Below are positions 10,501 to 17,661 of a stretch of 64,000 bases of DNA, piece by piece. Under the pieces are notes generated by a model that saw nothing but the letters and a program-made list of their open reading frames with translations, was not told the DNA's origin and searched no databases. Position 1 is the stretch's first letter, and each line of letters starts with the position of its first letter. Source of the stretch: JAEYFP01 sp047602645 (GTDB lineage Bacteria; Bacillota; Clostridia; Lachnospirales; Lachnospiraceae). The position numbers were made by a program, and so were the translations under genes. Location of the stretch: positions 156,354 to 220,353 of the forward strand of contig JASGGU010000001.1 of NCBI GenBank assembly GCA_047602645.1. The letters are read 5' to 3'.

Positions 10501-10796
10501 CACGGGGCGATTTTATTAAGGCCCTGGGAAAAATGGCAGATATAACTGAGGATGTCTATCAAAAGAACGGCCTCACGAATTTAGAGAAGGGAATTTTTGC
10601 CCAGCCGATTACGCGTCAAGAAGCAGCGTTGGTTTTGGAAAACTACGCTGAACAAACCGGATTTCAGAAGGCGGGTATTTTGATGAGCGGCAAGGGGAAT
10701 CGATTGAATCCCGTCCGCAATACCACGCGCGCGGAGGCAGCAGTCATGCTGCACCGCTACAGCAAGCTCATTGTTGATCCGCAAACGGCACAGTGA
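4563..10796 (+). CDS. Large secreted cell-surface protein with GLUG modules, Ala-rich repeats and SLH domain
   Basis: A 2077-residue surface protein. It begins with a Sec signal peptide (charged KK, long hydrophobic core, likely cleavage after VSA near residue 29). Three GLUG-type modules follow, each starting with an AQLA-KLAELVN-like helix (about residues 209, 529 and 859) and containing many G-G-I-A-G turns. Next are an Ig-like YTG segment (about 1176-1244), three Ala-rich repeats of some 100-195 residues (about 1250-1735, the last shorter), a Pro/Ala linker, an unknown beta-rich domain, and C-terminal S-layer homology motifs (YKDISSHWAKEAIDYA and later copies) from about 1945. SLH motifs normally hold proteins on pyruvylated wall polymers. 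The ATG at 4563 is preferred over 4503 because GGAGG lies upstream and the signal peptide starts there. Adhesion or glycan binding is likely but unproven. Confidence 0.9.
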   Translation: MKKTVKRACCLLLSVCMMMTMLPTSVSAEMTNMNSGAAVTAETAEIRDIDFGVISDDEKEITGAVPASGISENEVPAESGDVSGNVLAAVSSNIADPPLSDEGSAGGEITAFTELSEELRFQRGEKPALPESIEGVIGNETKEIPVTWESETDTTQPGLHAFAAKVGGNDTLAGGLETPTIAFVCTSAGAAVLRMARMAGAVSADSIEISTAAQLAEVAAMTNAGKLELLVTGSSENRVSLKLIKDLDLSAYQSGEGWIPIGISPNSFDGGFDGGGKTITGLKINRPAVNEQGLFGVIGNEGVVEKLGVKDVSITGKQMLGGIAGRVHAGGTVQSSFSAGRVAGDGDIGGLAGFVQGTVQSCYSSADAVGVNGVGGIAGRVTGILKNCYVSGDIAGSYNIGGIAGTAGYGGRINNCAALNLSVTGNAGDSGNVGRVTGFKDAGAETADNIAYEGIDCISLGAAADNGESKTLAQLKANNFFQTLFSDDPAWTYGAGKLPGFGAAISMPDFPVGQYFAGEGKSYKPYQISTPAQLAKLAELVNEGTSPYADQDCYYLLMNDIDLAEYGKGWNNRKGWIPIGKDISHEFQGNFNGNNKVITGLYIMDTSVTQVGLFGIMSGTVKSLGVEGAEVTGWMIVGGLAGAVDYGKVSGCAVTGQITATTNTVGGIAGSLSGLDAKIQNCYSAADINSRGGYAGGIVGRTGGSQNPSIISCCTTGTVSASGGYAGSVVGSLSAGKVSNCVSLTESVSGKDPNIGRIAGANNPGTLADNIAFEGMLLTVDGIAKTGVGNDGAHIDGIGRTAEELKTAGGFPTALKQYEWTYTEGRLPALACMRDVSLPRYISGNLFAGGSGTVEAPYEIATAAQLAKLAELVNTGVSPYADAGRYYLLTGNLNLSAYANADNGSGWTPIGSSTNEFRGSLDGNGKTITGLVIKRPSSGEQGLFGVIGGGSVKNLGVIGAEISGAEKSGGLTGILNGGEITGCFVTGNVGGTNSSGGIAGSMSGGSVQNCYTASAVSGNEKVGGIVGKVSSGSVQNCYAVGSVGGSTHAGGLAGSVESSGTVKSSAALNVSVGGAHSVGRVAGSGSTLLDNYAFSGMTGGQSSKTGRGTDGADIDAAGAVSAAFWTQASNWGNSVWDSSVWNISAGRLPTLKKAGDNQVSEPGIFLTPKNAAYFRITEIEVSYAHTGNPVMPVPVVKFGTKVLEKDVDYTVVYQDHTEIGNARVTIAGVGNYTGERTVNFLITDDNPDIAVVDAAKTAAEQAVYASTTQQAHAAEAAVKDYVKEIAEAAVGNSQVTVTVNKVDYVAPAEGDGDNPSGTNGSYTFTISLEKGGQRQTTMQKTVTISAAPYTGNSNALVLEVAKYMIISSLGTNIIFVENGADQAAKTAAVQASVNQVIHDNSSIAGVAAVITYSGNPDNYEIVLTRGRTSNPFTLSIVIMEVPDLDVITVGNAKTAAESAVYSNMTQAGASGEAAIVNALKTAAEGAVNDSTVRVAINKLGYMAAEAGDADAPDGMNGSYTFTVTVEKGVQSQTTGQKSITITAAPFAGISNAAAVAAAKAAIGNGTVYVQIGADQTAKTAAVQSYIDNQIRVAADTAGVTAVVTYGGGSSYDAAISKGSARDSKGLIIMIAEREDPDMTAAAKAKNAAEGAGYRSMTQAEAAGEAAIANALRAAAEAAIGDSSVGVLINKTDYTAARAGTADVPNGTDGSYSFTVTVVKGAIRLTTGQKQIGIRAAVYQAPPAIPETPAAPAPSAAAPASSAASPALSAAVLAASVPSYASSEIVMQGTTAELTENTLGGLVRAGVESLVIRGGPIMLTLDYQALQEMQKQSTGNIRIVFTPQRRLSKSAKAAVGKRPVYDITVSDGSGRAITDLGSGTAAVAIPYLPQKDENMGALYAVYVDTKGKAVRIAGSVYDQNSASMLFTTSHFSVYGVSCGTLDNKYKDISSHWAKEAIDYAAGRGLLSGGRNGKFRPDDPITRGDFIKALGKMADITEDVYQKNGLTNLEKGIFAQPITRQEAALVLENYAEQTGFQKAGILMSGKGNRLNPVRNTTRAEAAVMLHRYSKLIVDPQTAQ

Positions 10797-10808
10797 AGCT
10801 TTAAAAGA

Positions 10809-10859
10809 ACCATCAGGCTGCAATTGATCAGAATACTGAAGCAAATGCAGCCCGATGGT
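10809..10859. terminator. Stem-loop between convergent genes
   Basis: Arms ACCATCAGGCTGCA and TGCAGCCCGATGGT pair over 14 positions with one mismatch and a 23-base loop. It sits between the stop codons of the convergent surface-protein and hydrolase genes, so it probably ends transcription from both sides. No uninterrupted T-run follows directly, which lowers confidence. Confidence 0.55.
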
Positions 10860-10872
10860 AACTTACGCGGTT

Positions 10873-12336
10873 TTATTTTATTTTCCTAATACCGGCCTGT
10901 GACCAGGCAATCATTTTTTGGCCATCCGTATCAGAGATCCATCCTTCTTTGACCTGTGCTTCTACGTATTCTTTGAATTTTTCTAAATAGGAAGCTTCCG
11001 ATCCGTACAGCATTTTAAACTGATTCCTGGAAAAGTAAGTTATTTTACCGCAGATTCCTTCGGGATCCTCCGGATTGCTTGCCAGATAAGAGGCAATGGG
11101 AATATCTAAGAACGGAGTTCTTAAACCGCCCTTTGCATTTCCGAATTGGTCTCTGGTTAATCCGTCCCCGGTGCGGAGCATGGGCTCAATTACCTCAGGA
11201 GCCTGTCCGGTTACCGCCCAGACATGCAGTTTTTCAAGGAGACCGCAGATATAAAACTCTGTAGGAATATCGTTAATTGTTTTGAATAGCCGCGGATCAG
11301 AATTTGGCAGTTTTGATCCGGTTTTTTCTATTTCACTGATCGCCGGCAGAATCGGACATGCGATATCGGTATGGGGTGTGCCCGGTATTTCATAATATCT
11401 GCATTTATTATAATCCGAATTTGCATTGGCAACCTTAATGGAAAATAGGTTTTCCTCCAGAAAATAATGAAACAGGTATAGATCTGCTTCGCTGGATATG
11501 CAAATATAAGGAGTGCGGCAGGGGCGTACCTTTCTTGGATACAGCCTTAAGCCTCCGATCCTATTTTCCTGACGGATTGTTCTTTGAACCAGAGCTCCCA
11601 CAATGTTCAGATATCCGTCAAACAGCGCCTTGTCGACCGCATCATATAGGAAACGGTCAAAGTAGTAGGTATAGGTGTTTAAATATGCGCCGCTCTGACT
11701 TTGACCGGACAGATAAATGTAGTCAGCCTGACTGCCGCCCAGACAGTTATTGCCGTTATTTGTGCGCAGCAGTACTCCGAGCTGACTCAGCATGTCCCAA
11801 AACAGCCCCTCCTCGGTGCCGGGCAGAGTCGCGGATCGTGTCACCGATGGTGCCTCCGTAATTTCACCGTCAGACCAATTTAAGGATTGGTAGCGCTGAT
11901 AGTCAAAATTCTTTAGACTTAATACGTTAATTGGCTTGCTCGTAATTCCTATGTAGGCATGCCCGTTTTCCATACACCACAAGTAATTCCGGTGCCAGAG
12001 ATCTTCTATATCATATCCCTGTGTCGCGTTCAGTATATCAATATAGACTCTTCCTGAAAAACTTTTCATATCAGAAGGTCTGCGGACCAGGATTCTGTTT
12101 TTGTACGGAAGCGCCTGCTTTATTAGAACAGGCATATCATTTTCATCCGTATCGTAAACGTTCGCTTTGCCGTTCAAAAAATATTCTTCTTCTATATAAT
12201 TGTAATCCTGTAAATGAAATGGTACTTTGCAGTATTCCATAGAGCAGAAGGGATGTGATTCCTTTGTAACGGGAATCGGGCCCTCCACATAGGGAATTCT
12301 GTTTATTGATTCACTGATAATTGCCGATATATTCAT
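10873..12336 (-). CDS. Alpha/beta hydrolase-domain protein (PF20091-like)
   Basis: This is a 487-residue protein without signal peptide or membrane segment. The nucleophile elbow GQSQSG (pattern G-x-S-x-G) follows a predicted beta strand, DYIYLSG. A later GTPHTD segment could supply the catalytic His. Overall it resembles the alpha/beta hydrolase domain family PF20091, whose members act as esterases or lactonases on poorly known substrates. It is the last gene of the sugar ABC importer operon, only 13 bases after the ATPase gene, which suggests it hydrolyses an ester, lactone or acyl sugar brought in by that importer (inference). The fold is more certain than the substrate. Confidence 0.75.
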   Translation of the reverse strand: MNISAIISESINRIPYVEGPIPVTKESHPFCSMEYCKVPFHLQDYNYIEEEYFLNGKANVYDTDENDMPVLIKQALPYKNRILVRRPSDMKSFSGRVYIDILNATQGYDIEDLWHRNYLWCMENGHAYIGITSKPINVLSLKNFDYQRYQSLNWSDGEITEAPSVTRSATLPGTEEGLFWDMLSQLGVLLRTNNGNNCLGGSQADYIYLSGQSQSGAYLNTYTYYFDRFLYDAVDKALFDGYLNIVGALVQRTIRQENRIGGLRLYPRKVRPCRTPYICISSEADLYLFHYFLEENLFSIKVANANSDYNKCRYYEIPGTPHTDIACPILPAISEIEKTGSKLPNSDPRLFKTINDIPTEFYICGLLEKLHVWAVTGQAPEVIEPMLRTGDGLTRDQFGNAKGGLRTPFLDIPIASYLASNPEDPEGICGKITYFSRNQFKMLYGSEASYLEKFKEYVEAQVKEGWISDTDGQKMIAWSQAGIRKIK

Positions 12337-12349
12337 GATTCTGTCGCTC

Positions 12350-13867
12350 CTATTTAATTGCTGCCCTCATAATTTTTTCTTCAGTCATGGACTCCTTATT
12401 GAATTCCCCGGTGATCCGGCCGTTGCTGACTACCAGAATTCTGTCGCTGATAGACATTAATTCCGGCATATCTGAGGAAACCATAACAATTGAAATTCCA
12501 TTTTTGACCAGATCGCCCAGAAAAGAATAAATTTCTGCCCTTGCTCCGACATCGACGCCTTTTGTCGGCTCATCGATAAACAAGATCTTTGGGCTTTTTA
12601 TGAGCCATTTAGCCAGTACAACTTTTTGCTGATTTCCGCCGGAAAGCTTGTTAATCATTGTATGAATGGAGGGAGCCTTTATTCTTAATCTGTCAAATAC
12701 CTTTTGCCCCCATTCATTTTCTTTATTTTTATCTATAAAGGGACCGTTTTTCATGGGCAGTCCATCCAAATTGGCAAGGAACATATTATCTCTTATGGAA
12801 AGCATCCAGACAAAGCCATTGAGTTTTCGTTCTTCGGTCACATATCCGATACCCGCATTTATTGCATCGGCAGGACTGTCAAGCTTTACTTCAGATCCCT
12901 CAATAAATATTTTCTTTGTAACGCCGGATGTTATCTGACCAAACACCCCTCCTAATATTTCGCTTCTTCCGGCGCCTACCAGACCGCCGATTCCGAGAAT
13001 CTCGCCCTGCTTAACATGAAAGGAAACATCATTGATGATCTTTTTGCCCTTGATTGTAGGGTGAGGAACACACAGTCCTTCCACCCGCAGGATTTCTTTG
13101 CCGATCTCAGCGTTGATCTTAGGATATAAATTCTCAACCTTGCGCCCAACCATTTCTTCAATCAGAGTTTTTTCGGTAATCTCTTTGATATTTCGGCAGG
13201 AGATTGTCTGTCCGTCGCGCATAACGAGAACCCGGTCGCAGATGCGATAGATTTCTTCTAATTTATGGGAGATATAAATACAGGAGATTCCTTGTTTTTT
13301 AAGCTCACCCAATATATTCATCAGCCGTTCTACATCATTTCCGGTCAAAGCAGAGGTGGGCTCGTCCAGCACAAGGATTTTTGGTTTTTTAATATAAGCT
13401 CTCATTAATGCAACCATCTGCATCTGTCCGCTGTTGAGGCAGGCGACCCTGTCTGTCGGACGAAAATCCAGATGAATATAGTTTAATATCTTTTCCGTTT
13501 CCTCGTATAGCTTCTTAAAGTCTACCAGTCCGCCTTGTCCCGGCAGGTTGCCTAGATACAGATTTTCTGCAATGCTGGAACTTAATACCATATTTATTTC
13601 CTGATAAATCATTTCAATACCGTAATTTTGGGCAACAGAGACATTTGTCAGCTGAATTGGCTCCCCGTTATAATAGATTTCTCCGTCGTAAGAGCCATAT
13701 GGATAGGTTCCGCTCAGAATTTTCATCAGGGTTGATTTTCCGGCACCGTTTTCTCCGCAGATACCTAAAATTTCACCCCTTTTCAGCTGTAAGGAGACCT
13801 CCTTCAAGGCCAGCACTCCGGGGAATTTTTTTGTAACGCCTTTCATTTCCAATAATAAGTTCTCCAT
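12350..13867 (-). CDS. Sugar ABC importer ATPase, RbsA/MglA type, two ATPase domains
   Basis: A 505-residue CUT2-type ATPase with two ABC domains. The first has Walker A GENGAGKST, a C-loop replaced by NSGQMQM, and Walker B LVLDEPTSAL. The second has the degenerate Walker A GLVGAGRSE, signature LSGGNQQK and FIDEPTKGVD. This asymmetry is normal for RbsA/MglA proteins. The ATG at 13867 is preferred; a GTG at 13876 or TTG at 13879 would only add a few residues. It lies between the permease gene and the hydrolase gene and should energise import by the permease at 13886-14851. Confidence 0.93.
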   Translation of the reverse strand: MENLLLEMKGVTKKFPGVLALKEVSLQLKRGEILGICGENGAGKSTLMKILSGTYPYGSYDGEIYYNGEPIQLTNVSVAQNYGIEMIYQEINMVLSSSIAENLYLGNLPGQGGLVDFKKLYEETEKILNYIHLDFRPTDRVACLNSGQMQMVALMRAYIKKPKILVLDEPTSALTGNDVERLMNILGELKKQGISCIYISHKLEEIYRICDRVLVMRDGQTISCRNIKEITEKTLIEEMVGRKVENLYPKINAEIGKEILRVEGLCVPHPTIKGKKIINDVSFHVKQGEILGIGGLVGAGRSEILGGVFGQITSGVTKKIFIEGSEVKLDSPADAINAGIGYVTEERKLNGFVWMLSIRDNMFLANLDGLPMKNGPFIDKNKENEWGQKVFDRLRIKAPSIHTMINKLSGGNQQKVVLAKWLIKSPKILFIDEPTKGVDVGARAEIYSFLGDLVKNGISIVMVSSDMPELMSISDRILVVSNGRITGEFNKESMTEEKIMRAAIK

Positions 13868-13885
13868 CTTTATCACCAATGCTTT

Positions 13886-14851
13886 CTAAACAGAGCTGCT
13901 GAGCTTCTGTCTGTATTTATCTATGGCTACGGAGATCAGCAGAATGATTCCAAATATTAAATTTTGCCAGAAACTGTCTATTCGTATCAATACTAAGCCG
14001 TTGCTGATAACAGCCAGAAGCAGACATCCTAAAATGCTCCCTATTACGGAGCCGCTTCCGCCAAAAAGGCTTGTGCCTCCGATGATTACGGCTGCCATAA
14101 CTGTTAATTCTGTTCCGGCGCCTGTCGTAGTCTGCGCACTGGCAAACCGGGATGCCATTAGTATGCCGACAAAAGCCGCGAAGACGGAAACAAGGATATG
14201 TATTTCCTTGCGGCGTCTCCTTACCCTGATTCCGGAAAGCCTTGCTGTTTCGGGATTTCCTCCGACGGCAAACAGTGAACGTCCGTATTTTGTATAGGAG
14301 AGCACCAGCTGATAAAATACCGCGGTTAGAATCGCGAGAATAACGGTTAAGTAGACTTTGCCAAATATTTTTCCCTGTCCCAGTACTTTGAAAGCTTCTG
14401 TAGCTCCGCTTACGGACATGCCCTTTGTAGTAACCGAAACAATACCATTTATGGCATATTCGATCCCCAGAGTTACAATTAATGCGGGCAGCTCACAGTC
14501 AACAATAATCCATGCTTTAAACATGCCGACTATGGCACCGGCAGCCAGACCGATCACAATGCATAATACCAGGGGCAGTCCGGCCTTCATTGAGAACATG
14601 CAGGCAACACCGCCCAGTGCGGTGACGGCGCCTATGGAGAGATCCATATCGGCAACAATCAGAAGGAGTGTTAAGGGCGCTCCGACAATCAGGTAATAGC
14701 TGGTAGTTCTGAAAATATCCATTAAATTATCAAATGCAATAAATGCCGGATTGATGACTGTTACAATAATACACATAAGAATTAGTGGAAGCAGTGTTCC
14801 TATTTCATTTTTTCTTGCTAATGTTTGTATGATATTATTCTGTTTTTTCAT
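13886..14851 (-). CDS. Sugar ABC importer permease, RbsC/XylH family
   Basis: A 321-residue permease of the BPD_transp_2 family with about eight to ten membrane segments. The family motif region GGTSLFGGSGSVIGSILG near the C-terminus is clear and would contact the ATPase. The ATG at 14851 is chosen because GGCGGAG lies at the right distance upstream; an extension to 14911 would add unlikely hydrophilic residues. One permease gene is usual for this class, as it homodimerises. It belongs to the operon 15972-10873. Confidence 0.92.
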   Translation of the reverse strand: MKKQNNIIQTLARKNEIGTLLPLILMCIIVTVINPAFIAFDNLMDIFRTTSYYLIVGAPLTLLLIVADMDLSIGAVTALGGVACMFSMKAGLPLVLCIVIGLAAGAIVGMFKAWIIVDCELPALIVTLGIEYAINGIVSVTTKGMSVSGATEAFKVLGQGKIFGKVYLTVILAILTAVFYQLVLSYTKYGRSLFAVGGNPETARLSGIRVRRRRKEIHILVSVFAAFVGILMASRFASAQTTTGAGTELTVMAAVIIGGTSLFGGSGSVIGSILGCLLLAVISNGLVLIRIDSFWQNLIFGIILLISVAIDKYRQKLSSSV

Positions 14852-14931
14852 AAAACTCCGCCTTTTAATTTGTATAACAGGACCACCGTATTCTGATCGA
14901 TGGTCCTGCACGTCAAAATTTAATTTTTCTG

Positions 14932-15972
14932 TTAAAGTCCGCGTGATTTCAATAATTCCAAATGTTCCTCAACGTCGTCGGACCTGATCACGATTGTTCC
15001 GGAATCATTTGCAAAGGAGGGGGTGTTTCCTTCTTTGATGTCCTTAATGTAGTATACCGATTCATACCCCATTTTGTAGAAATCCTGTGCAATGGTGCAG
15101 GCAAGCGTCCCGTCTGTAACGTAATTCAGAATTTCCTCGGAATCATCAATGCCGATAGCAATCAGACGGTCACTTAAATTTTCACTGGAAATATAATTAG
15201 CGATTCCTGGGCATCCATATCCGTCCTGGCACACTACTACGTTTAAATCAGGATAGCTTTTCAGCAATGCCGCCAGCTTATCTGATGCGATTGCCGCGTC
15301 TGAATTGCATTCCTCCTGTATCAGGGTCGCGTCGGGATAGACCTCTTTAATTGTCTGGCAAAACGCCTCGTACTGCTGATTCTGCGTTTCCGTCTCTAAT
15401 GTGGTCTGAATGTAGCAGGCGGTGACATGGTCAAAGGAGCTGTATTTATCCTCTTTTAAAAACTGCAGAACCGTTTCGGCCTGAGTGACTCCCATGTTGG
15501 TCGGATCAGTGCCGATCCAGCAGTTTTGCAGCTGCTCTGTCGTATAAGTATTGCAGGTAACGACAGGGATATTGCCTGCCATTGCTTTACTTAAAACATC
15601 ACTTGCCTGATCTGTGTCAAGGATTACGGTAACAATGCCGTCTGCCTTGTTGGTTACCGCTGTGTCAAGCAGATCAATAACTCCTGTTGTGTCATTAGCT
15701 GACGCGGGGGAAGTATATTGCCCTTTCCAGCCCAATTCGGCCAAAGCATCCTCAAAGCCCTTCTGCGCTGAGCCCCATGCGACACCTCCGGTCACAATGC
15801 TGACGAACATAATATCCGGTGAATCAGACGCAGTCGTCTCCTCATTCTGTGCAGCCTCCGCAGAAGCGTCGGAGCTGCCGACGCTGTCGGCGCTTTCTTC
15901 TTTTCCGCATCCGATTAGAGAAAAGATGACGAATGCCGACATAACAATTGCAAAAATCCTTTTTCTTTTCAT
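14932..15972 (-). CDS. Sugar-binding lipoprotein of the ABC importer (Peripla_BP_4)
   Basis: A 346-residue substrate-binding lipoprotein. Its N-terminus MKRKRIFAIVMSAFVIFSLI is followed by the lipobox cysteine (IGCGK), then a Ser/Ala/Glu-rich linker and a type I periplasmic-binding fold resembling ribose/galactose-binding proteins. AGGAGG lies 7 bases before the ATG at 15972. It is first in the importer operon, transcribed divergently from the LacI-type regulator. The ligand is probably a monosaccharide or related polyol; the sequence alone does not say which. Confidence 0.92.
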   Translation of the reverse strand: MKRKRIFAIVMSAFVIFSLIGCGKEESADSVGSSDASAEAAQNEETTASDSPDIMFVSIVTGGVAWGSAQKGFEDALAELGWKGQYTSPASANDTTGVIDLLDTAVTNKADGIVTVILDTDQASDVLSKAMAGNIPVVTCNTYTTEQLQNCWIGTDPTNMGVTQAETVLQFLKEDKYSSFDHVTACYIQTTLETETQNQQYEAFCQTIKEVYPDATLIQEECNSDAAIASDKLAALLKSYPDLNVVVCQDGYGCPGIANYISSENLSDRLIAIGIDDSEEILNYVTDGTLACTIAQDFYKMGYESVYYIKDIKEGNTPSFANDSGTIVIRSDDVEEHLELLKSRGL

Positions 15973-16031
15973 ATTCAACCTCCTATAATTAATTTTCAGA
16001 CGCATTACCGGTCGCGTGCTCTGTGTTTTTG

Positions 16032-16060
16032 ATATTAGCACCATGTTGATAATAATTCAA
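16032..16060 (-). promoter_or_regulatory. Candidate promoter of the sugar importer operon
   Basis: Read on the minus strand, TTGAAT (16055-16060) and TAATAT (16032-16037) are separated by exactly 17 bases and face the binding-protein gene. Each hexamer keeps four or five consensus positions. The candidate operator at 16081-16096 lies just upstream. Confidence 0.5.
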
Positions 16061-16080
16061 TATGGTAGATTTTTTTTTAC

Positions 16081-16096
16081 TTAATCACTAGTTTTT
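16081..16096. promoter_or_regulatory. Candidate LacI-type operator, copy 1
   Basis: This site contains TTAATCACTAGTTTTT. It shares CACTAGTTT, centred on the palindrome ACTAGT, with a second site 135 bases away at 16217-16231. The two lie near the divergent promoters of the importer and the regulator gene, as expected for an operator pair that could support looping. Confidence 0.4.
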
Positions 16097-16183
16097 CGAA
16101 TGGATAATTGTGCAAAATGAACAAAAATAAAATGCATAAAAAATAATTCAAAAGAGAATGACGAGCACGCTCTCTTTTTTCGA

Positions 16184-16212
16184 TTGACACACTTGGGGAA
16201 CTATGGTAAAGT
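16184..16212 (+). promoter_or_regulatory. Candidate promoter of the LacI-family regulator gene
   Basis: TTGACA (16184-16189) and TAAAGT (16207-16212) are separated by 17 bases. The promoter faces the regulator gene, and the second ACTAGT site lies just downstream of its -10, where a repressor could block it. Confidence 0.6.
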
Positions 16213-16216
16213 TTGA

Positions 16217-16231
16217 TTAACACTAGTTTGA
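16217..16231. promoter_or_regulatory. Candidate LacI-type operator, copy 2
   Basis: This site contains TTAACACTAGTTTGA and shares CACTAGTTT with the site at 16081-16096. It lies between the -10 and the start codon of the regulator gene, which would suit autorepression. Confidence 0.4.
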
Positions 16232-16245
16232 GGTGAGTTTAGATT

Positions 16246-17271
16246 ATGATAACACAAAGTAAAATTGCGGAAATGGTCGGTGTTTCAAGGGCGACGGTTG
16301 AACGGGTACTAAATAACAGGGGAGATGTGAGCGACGCAACCAGAAAGAGAGTTCTGGAAATTGCGCAGCTCATGGAATATCGTCCGAATAGAGCCGGGAA
16401 AACTTTGGCGATACAGCATAAAAAGCTGAAGATCGGATGTATTATTATTCAGGCGGATAATCCCTTTTATGCGGAGCTGAATAAGGGCATACAGGCCAAG
16501 GCGGAGGAGTATAAGGCCTACGGTATTGAGATCATTGTTGAGAGTGCCGTTTTTAAGGCGGAAGAGCAAATAAAAATGATAGATCTGCTCCTGGAGAAAT
16601 CTATTAATGCGCTGGTCATCCAGCCCGCTAACGAACCGCTGCTGGCAGATAAATTAAAAGAGGTGGAGGAGCTGGGACTCCCAATCGTTACGGTTAACAC
16701 GGATCTTCCGGATTATAATTCGTCATTTTGTTATGTGGGCAATGATTTCTATCTGTGCGGCAGGACGGCTGCCAATCTGATGGAGCTGTTTACAAACGGC
16801 ATCTGCAGGATCGGAATCATCACCGGCTTTTTCAATGCAAAGTCACATTCTGACAGAGTCGATGGCTTCAAAGGGTATATTCAGGATATTCCGGGCATGC
16901 GTATTATCGACATTGCCGAGAATCAGGACGATGAGCTGGAATCCTATTATGTAACAAAGACTATGCTGGAGCGGCATCCGGAAATTGATGCGATGTTTTT
17001 GGTCGCGGGCGGAGTACAGGGAGCCGGCAAGGCGATCAGGGATCTGCCGGCGCAGAGAAGACCCAGAGTTATTTCGTTTGACGATGTGCTGCCGACGAGG
17101 GCGCTTGTAAGGGATGGGATTATTTTGGCCACGATATGCCAGCAGCCGGTCAGGCAGGGCGAGCTGTCTCTGGAGGTTTTGTTTAATTATCTTGTGGATG
17201 ATTTGATGCCGGCAAATAATCGGATCTATACGGACATCCAAATAAAAATAAAGACTAATATTGACGGCTGA
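16246..17271 (+). CDS. LacI-family transcriptional regulator with sugar-binding domain
   Basis: A 341-residue regulator. The N-terminal LacI helix-turn-helix (SKIAEMVGVSRATVERVLNN) is intact but has TVERV in place of the more common TVSRV. A periplasmic-binding-protein-like effector domain follows (about residues 60-330). AGGTGAG precedes the ATG. It is divergent from the importer operon, so it most likely senses the imported sugar and controls both transcription units. Related regulators with the TVER variant often sit beside CUT2 sugar importers. Confidence 0.92.
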   Translation: MITQSKIAEMVGVSRATVERVLNNRGDVSDATRKRVLEIAQLMEYRPNRAGKTLAIQHKKLKIGCIIIQADNPFYAELNKGIQAKAEEYKAYGIEIIVESAVFKAEEQIKMIDLLLEKSINALVIQPANEPLLADKLKEVEELGLPIVTVNTDLPDYNSSFCYVGNDFYLCGRTAANLMELFTNGICRIGIITGFFNAKSHSDRVDGFKGYIQDIPGMRIIDIAENQDDELESYYVTKTMLERHPEIDAMFLVAGGVQGAGKAIRDLPAQRRPRVISFDDVLPTRALVRDGIILATICQQPVRQGELSLEVLFNYLVDDLMPANNRIYTDIQIKIKTNIDG

Positions 17272-17361
17272 TGCGGGTGAGCGATTGTAAATTTTGTCGG
17301 GGGGGGAGCAATATCGGTCATTACATAAATAATAATGCTTATATATAATTTAATAATTCAC

Positions 17362-17396
17362 AAAGCAGTTCATGAAAAACGCAGAACTGCTTTTTT
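17362..17396 (+). terminator. Rho-independent terminator
   Basis: A perfect 10-bp stem (AAAGCAGTTC with GAACTGCTTT) and 12-base loop run straight into a T-run. It lies 90 bases after the regulator stop. The gene-free stretch 17272-17661 also holds a palindromic repeat and the nadA promoter. Confidence 0.85.
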
Positions 17397-17435
17397 ATTT
17401 GATAGGAAATTCCTACGGATTTCCTATCAAATAAA
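17394..17435. repeat. Dispersed palindromic repeat, copy A
   Basis: Perfect 17-bp arms, 17394-17410 and 17419-17435, flank the 8-base centre TCCTACGG. The inner part, ATAGGAAAT...ATTTCCTAT, recurs at 25207, 28164 and 28291. The outer bases differ between copies but remain complementary, which suggests selection on pairing or on an inverted-repeat end. It lies directly behind a terminator. Confidence 0.75.
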
Positions 17436-17582
17436 ATAATACCGTGATATCTACAGGAAACAATTATCTAATGTTTATTGGCTGGTTTGCAAACTGGATT
17501 ATTTATTTTACCTAGTATCGGACAGGAAAGTGGCTCAAGGCTAGTTACTGAGTGGTATTATCATTTAGGCTTTCATATACAG

Positions 17583-17602
17583 ACAACTGTCTTGTCACAT
17601 GT
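17583..17602. promoter_or_regulatory. Candidate NiaR operator
   Basis: Two ACA-nn-TGT-like half-sites (ACAACTGT and TCACATGT) are joined by CTTG, resembling the paired half-site layout I recall for NiaR/YrxA operators. The site overlaps the nadA -35 box. A niaR gene closes the same operon, so feedback repression by niacin is likely (inference). Confidence 0.55.
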
Positions 17603-17620
17603 AAATAAAAGTGGTATACT
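17592..17620 (+). promoter_or_regulatory. Promoter of the nadA-nadBC-niaR operon
   Basis: TTGTCA (17592-17597) and TATACT (17615-17620) are separated by 17 bases, 41 bases before the nadA ATG. The candidate NiaR operator overlaps the -35. Confidence 0.7.
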
Positions 17621-17661
17621 GTCAAGCAATATATAAAATTTAAAGCAAAGAGGAGAAGGAA

